8,011 bases of DNA from Verrucomicrobiaceae bacterium (lineage in GTDB: Bacteria; Verrucomicrobiota; Verrucomicrobiae; Verrucomicrobiales; Akkermansiaceae), in the NCBI GenBank assembly GCA_947372405.1, contig CANBTO010000214.1:1-8011 (forward strand). The letters run 5' to 3'. Shown piece by piece: positions 6,550-8,011 of the stretch. Made by a program: the position numbers and the translations under genes. The first letter of the stretch is position 1; each line of letters starts with the position of its first letter. The notes beneath the pieces were generated by a model. It had not been told where the DNA came from and searched no databases. It saw only the letters and a program-made list of their open reading frames with translations.

Positions 6550-7913
6550 AATTTCTTAAATCCATCCGTTGGCGTTTGCAGCTATGGTATGGGGTCCTGC
6601 TCGTTGCGGTCCTCAGCGGCTTCGGCATCACCGTCTATCAGCTGGAAAGCTCTCGGCAGCTCCGGCACATCGACGAGGAGTTGCAGCGGCGGCTGCCGGT
6701 TCTGGTGAATTCCCAGCGCCCCGCACCCGGCGACCGTGAACGGCGTGAATTCAGACTCTCACCCAAGGACGCCACCTTGTTTGACCGGGATGACGGCGGC
6801 GGCATCTACTTCGTCGTCTGGCTTCGCCACGGTGAACCGGTCACCCGCTCCGCCACCGCGCCCAAGGATGTCCCGCAACCCAAGGCCGGCGACCCACCTA
6901 ACAGACTTCGGGGGGGCTTCCGTGAAACCTTCCTGTTCCCCGGTCCGGGCGATTGCGTGCTTGCTGGGAAATCCTTCAACGGCGACCTCGCGGATCGCCG
7001 TCAACTCGCGTGGTGGCTCACCGGTGTCGGCGGCACTGTTCTCTTGTTAGGTCTGGCGGTTGGAGCGTGGCTAGTCGCCCGCGCCCTGCGGCCGATCCGC
7101 GCCATCAGTTCCGCCGCCGAAACCATCGCCACCGGTGATCTCACCCGTCGCATCGACACTGCGGATTCGGAAAGCGAACTCGGCCAGTTAACAAGTGTGT
7201 TGAACTCCACCTTCGCAAGGCTCGACAACGCCTTCACCCGGCAGGCCCGCTTCACCGCGGATGCCGCGCACGAACTCCGAACGCCTCTTGCCGTGATGCT
7301 CACCCACATCCAGAACAGCCTTGCCAGTGACGATCTATCGGACGAACACCGCGAGGCTTTTGAAGCCTGTCAACGTGCCGTCCAACGCATGCGCCGCCTC
7401 ACGGATTCGCTGCTCACGCTCTCGCGTCTGGATTCGGGAAACCGGCTCACCCGCGAGACATGCGATCTCGCCAGCATTGCCGAAGACGCCACCACCAACC
7501 TCCGCACGCTGGCCCGGCAGCATGAAATCTCAATCGAAACCCAACTTCAGCCCGCACTCTGCGAAGGAGATGCCGACGGCATCTCGCAAATCGTCCACAA
7601 CCTAGTCAGCAACGCTATTTACCACAACCGCCGAGGAGGCCTGGTGCGGATCACCTGCACTTCAACCCATCACAACGCGGTTCTAACGGTTTCCGACAAT
7701 GGTCCGGGCATTGCCGCCGACGATCTGCCACACATCTTCGAGCGCTTCTACCGCGCCGACAAGGCCCGCTCGGCCGCCACCGAACGAACCGGCCTCGGCC
7801 TTGCCATCACGCGAGCCATCGTCGAAGCACATGGCGGCACCATCACTGTGGAAAGCGCACCGGGAAACGGCAGCACTTTCACCGTGCACCTGCCCTTACG
7901 CGGAACACCGTAA
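6546..7913 (+). CDS. Membrane sensor histidine kinase, partner of the adjacent response regulator
   Basis: The 455-aa protein has TM1 at about 12-31, a periplasmic sensor segment of about 120 residues (33-155), TM2 at about 157-178 and a HAMP domain (about 179-232, RALRPIRAISSAAETIATGDL). The HisKA domain carries the phosphorylated H242 (DAAHELRTPLAVM). The HATPase_c domain has the N box (HNLVSNAIYHN, N352 and N356), G1 (SDNGPGIA, 384-388), F box (FERFYRADK) and G2 (RTGLGLA, 414-420). All residues needed for ATP binding and autophosphorylation are present. The organisation matches the CusS/QseC-like class of kinases. The sensor segment (DRDDGGGIYFVVWLRHGEPV) has no motif that names a ligand. 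A run of seven Gs (6910-6916) lies inside its coding region. The tight overlap with the regulator gene makes the pair an operon. Confidence 0.97.
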   Translation: MKFLKSIRWRLQLWYGVLLVAVLSGFGITVYQLESSRQLRHIDEELQRRLPVLVNSQRPAPGDRERREFRLSPKDATLFDRDDGGGIYFVVWLRHGEPVTRSATAPKDVPQPKAGDPPNRLRGGFRETFLFPGPGDCVLAGKSFNGDLADRRQLAWWLTGVGGTVLLLGLAVGAWLVARALRPIRAISSAAETIATGDLTRRIDTADSESELGQLTSVLNSTFARLDNAFTRQARFTADAAHELRTPLAVMLTHIQNSLASDDLSDEHREAFEACQRAVQRMRRLTDSLLTLSRLDSGNRLTRETCDLASIAEDATTNLRTLARQHEISIETQLQPALCEGDADGISQIVHNLVSNAIYHNRRGGLVRITCTSTHHNAVLTVSDNGPGIAADDLPHIFERFYRADKARSAATERTGLGLAITRAIVEAHGGTITVESAPGNGSTFTVHLPLRGTP

Positions 7914-7924
7914 AAGTAGCTGGC

Positions 7925-7943
7925 GTCGCCTTACTTCGGCGAC
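7925..7943 (+). terminator. Hairpin after the histidine kinase gene
   Basis: GTCGCC (7925-7930) pairs with GGCGAC (7938-7943) around a 7-base loop, 11 bases after the kinase stop codon. What follows is TAATATCC rather than a T-run, so intrinsic termination would be weak. A competing pairing, AAGTA (7914-7918) with TACTT (7932-7936), overlaps it. It may instead be a dispersed extragenic palindrome. Confidence 0.35.
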
Positions 7944-7957
7944 TAATATCCGAATCC

Positions 7958-8011
7958 ATGACTCCACCACCACTCATCATCGTCACTTCGGGAAACGACG
8001 TCGCAGGGCAT
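7958..8011 (+). CDS. Start of an unidentified gene, cut by the window edge
   Basis: An ATG 44 bases after the kinase stop opens a frame that stays open for all 18 remaining codons (MTPPPLIIVTSGNDVAGH). The LIIVTSG stretch looks like the first beta-strand and turn of a cytoplasmic Rossmann-like enzyme, but this is too little to name a family. No ribosome binding site is seen, as at the other starts here. It could be the third gene of the two-component operon or an independent unit after the hairpin. Confidence 0.45.
   Translation, partial: MTPPPLIIVTSGNDVAGH

Overview
The window looks like a chromosomal piece of a GC-rich, Gram-negative-type bacterium, most likely of the Planctomycetes-Verrucomicrobia group and by overall feel a Verrucomicrobiae member. 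The taxonomic call is inference. It rests on a formylglycine-type sulfatase, a secreted YHYH-domain protein with Pro/Arg/Gly-rich linkers, a family of exported proteins with RG-rich tails, and the absence of Shine-Dalgarno sequences before every start. No rRNA, tRNA, CRISPR array, insertion sequence or phage gene is visible.

Layout. Bases 1-534 (minus strand) hold the 5' part of a small nucleotidyltransferase gene that runs off the left edge. It is preceded and overlapped by a 59-codon ORF. Bases 633-5727 (minus strand) hold three genes for exported proteins. In order of transcription they are a 746-aa multidomain protein (YHYH domain, PEBP/YbhB domain, C-terminal beta-rich domain), a 462-aa sulfatase and a 474-aa metallophosphoesterase. 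The last two overlap by 4 bases. Bases 5728-5898 are a divergent intergenic region with three tandem 10-bp direct repeats, a 10-bp inverted repeat around them, and a good sigma70-type promoter for the rightward genes. Bases 5899-7913 (plus strand) encode an OmpR-family response regulator and its sensor histidine kinase, overlapping by 4 bases. After a small hairpin, the first 18 codons of another plus-strand gene reach the right edge.

How the parts may work together (inference). A membrane histidine kinase with a periplasmic sensor domain phosphorylates the OmpR-type regulator. The regulator probably binds the tandem repeats in the shared intergenic region and controls the leftward operon, and perhaps its own promoter. 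The operon exports two hydrolases that remove sulfate and phosphate esters, plus a probable metal- or ligand-binding YHYH/PEBP protein. This would be a regulated periplasmic or extracellular module for sulfated or phosphorylated substrates. The substrate and the signal cannot be read from the sequence. A metal signal is possible, given the His/Cys-rich YHYH sites and the general architecture of the two-component pair.
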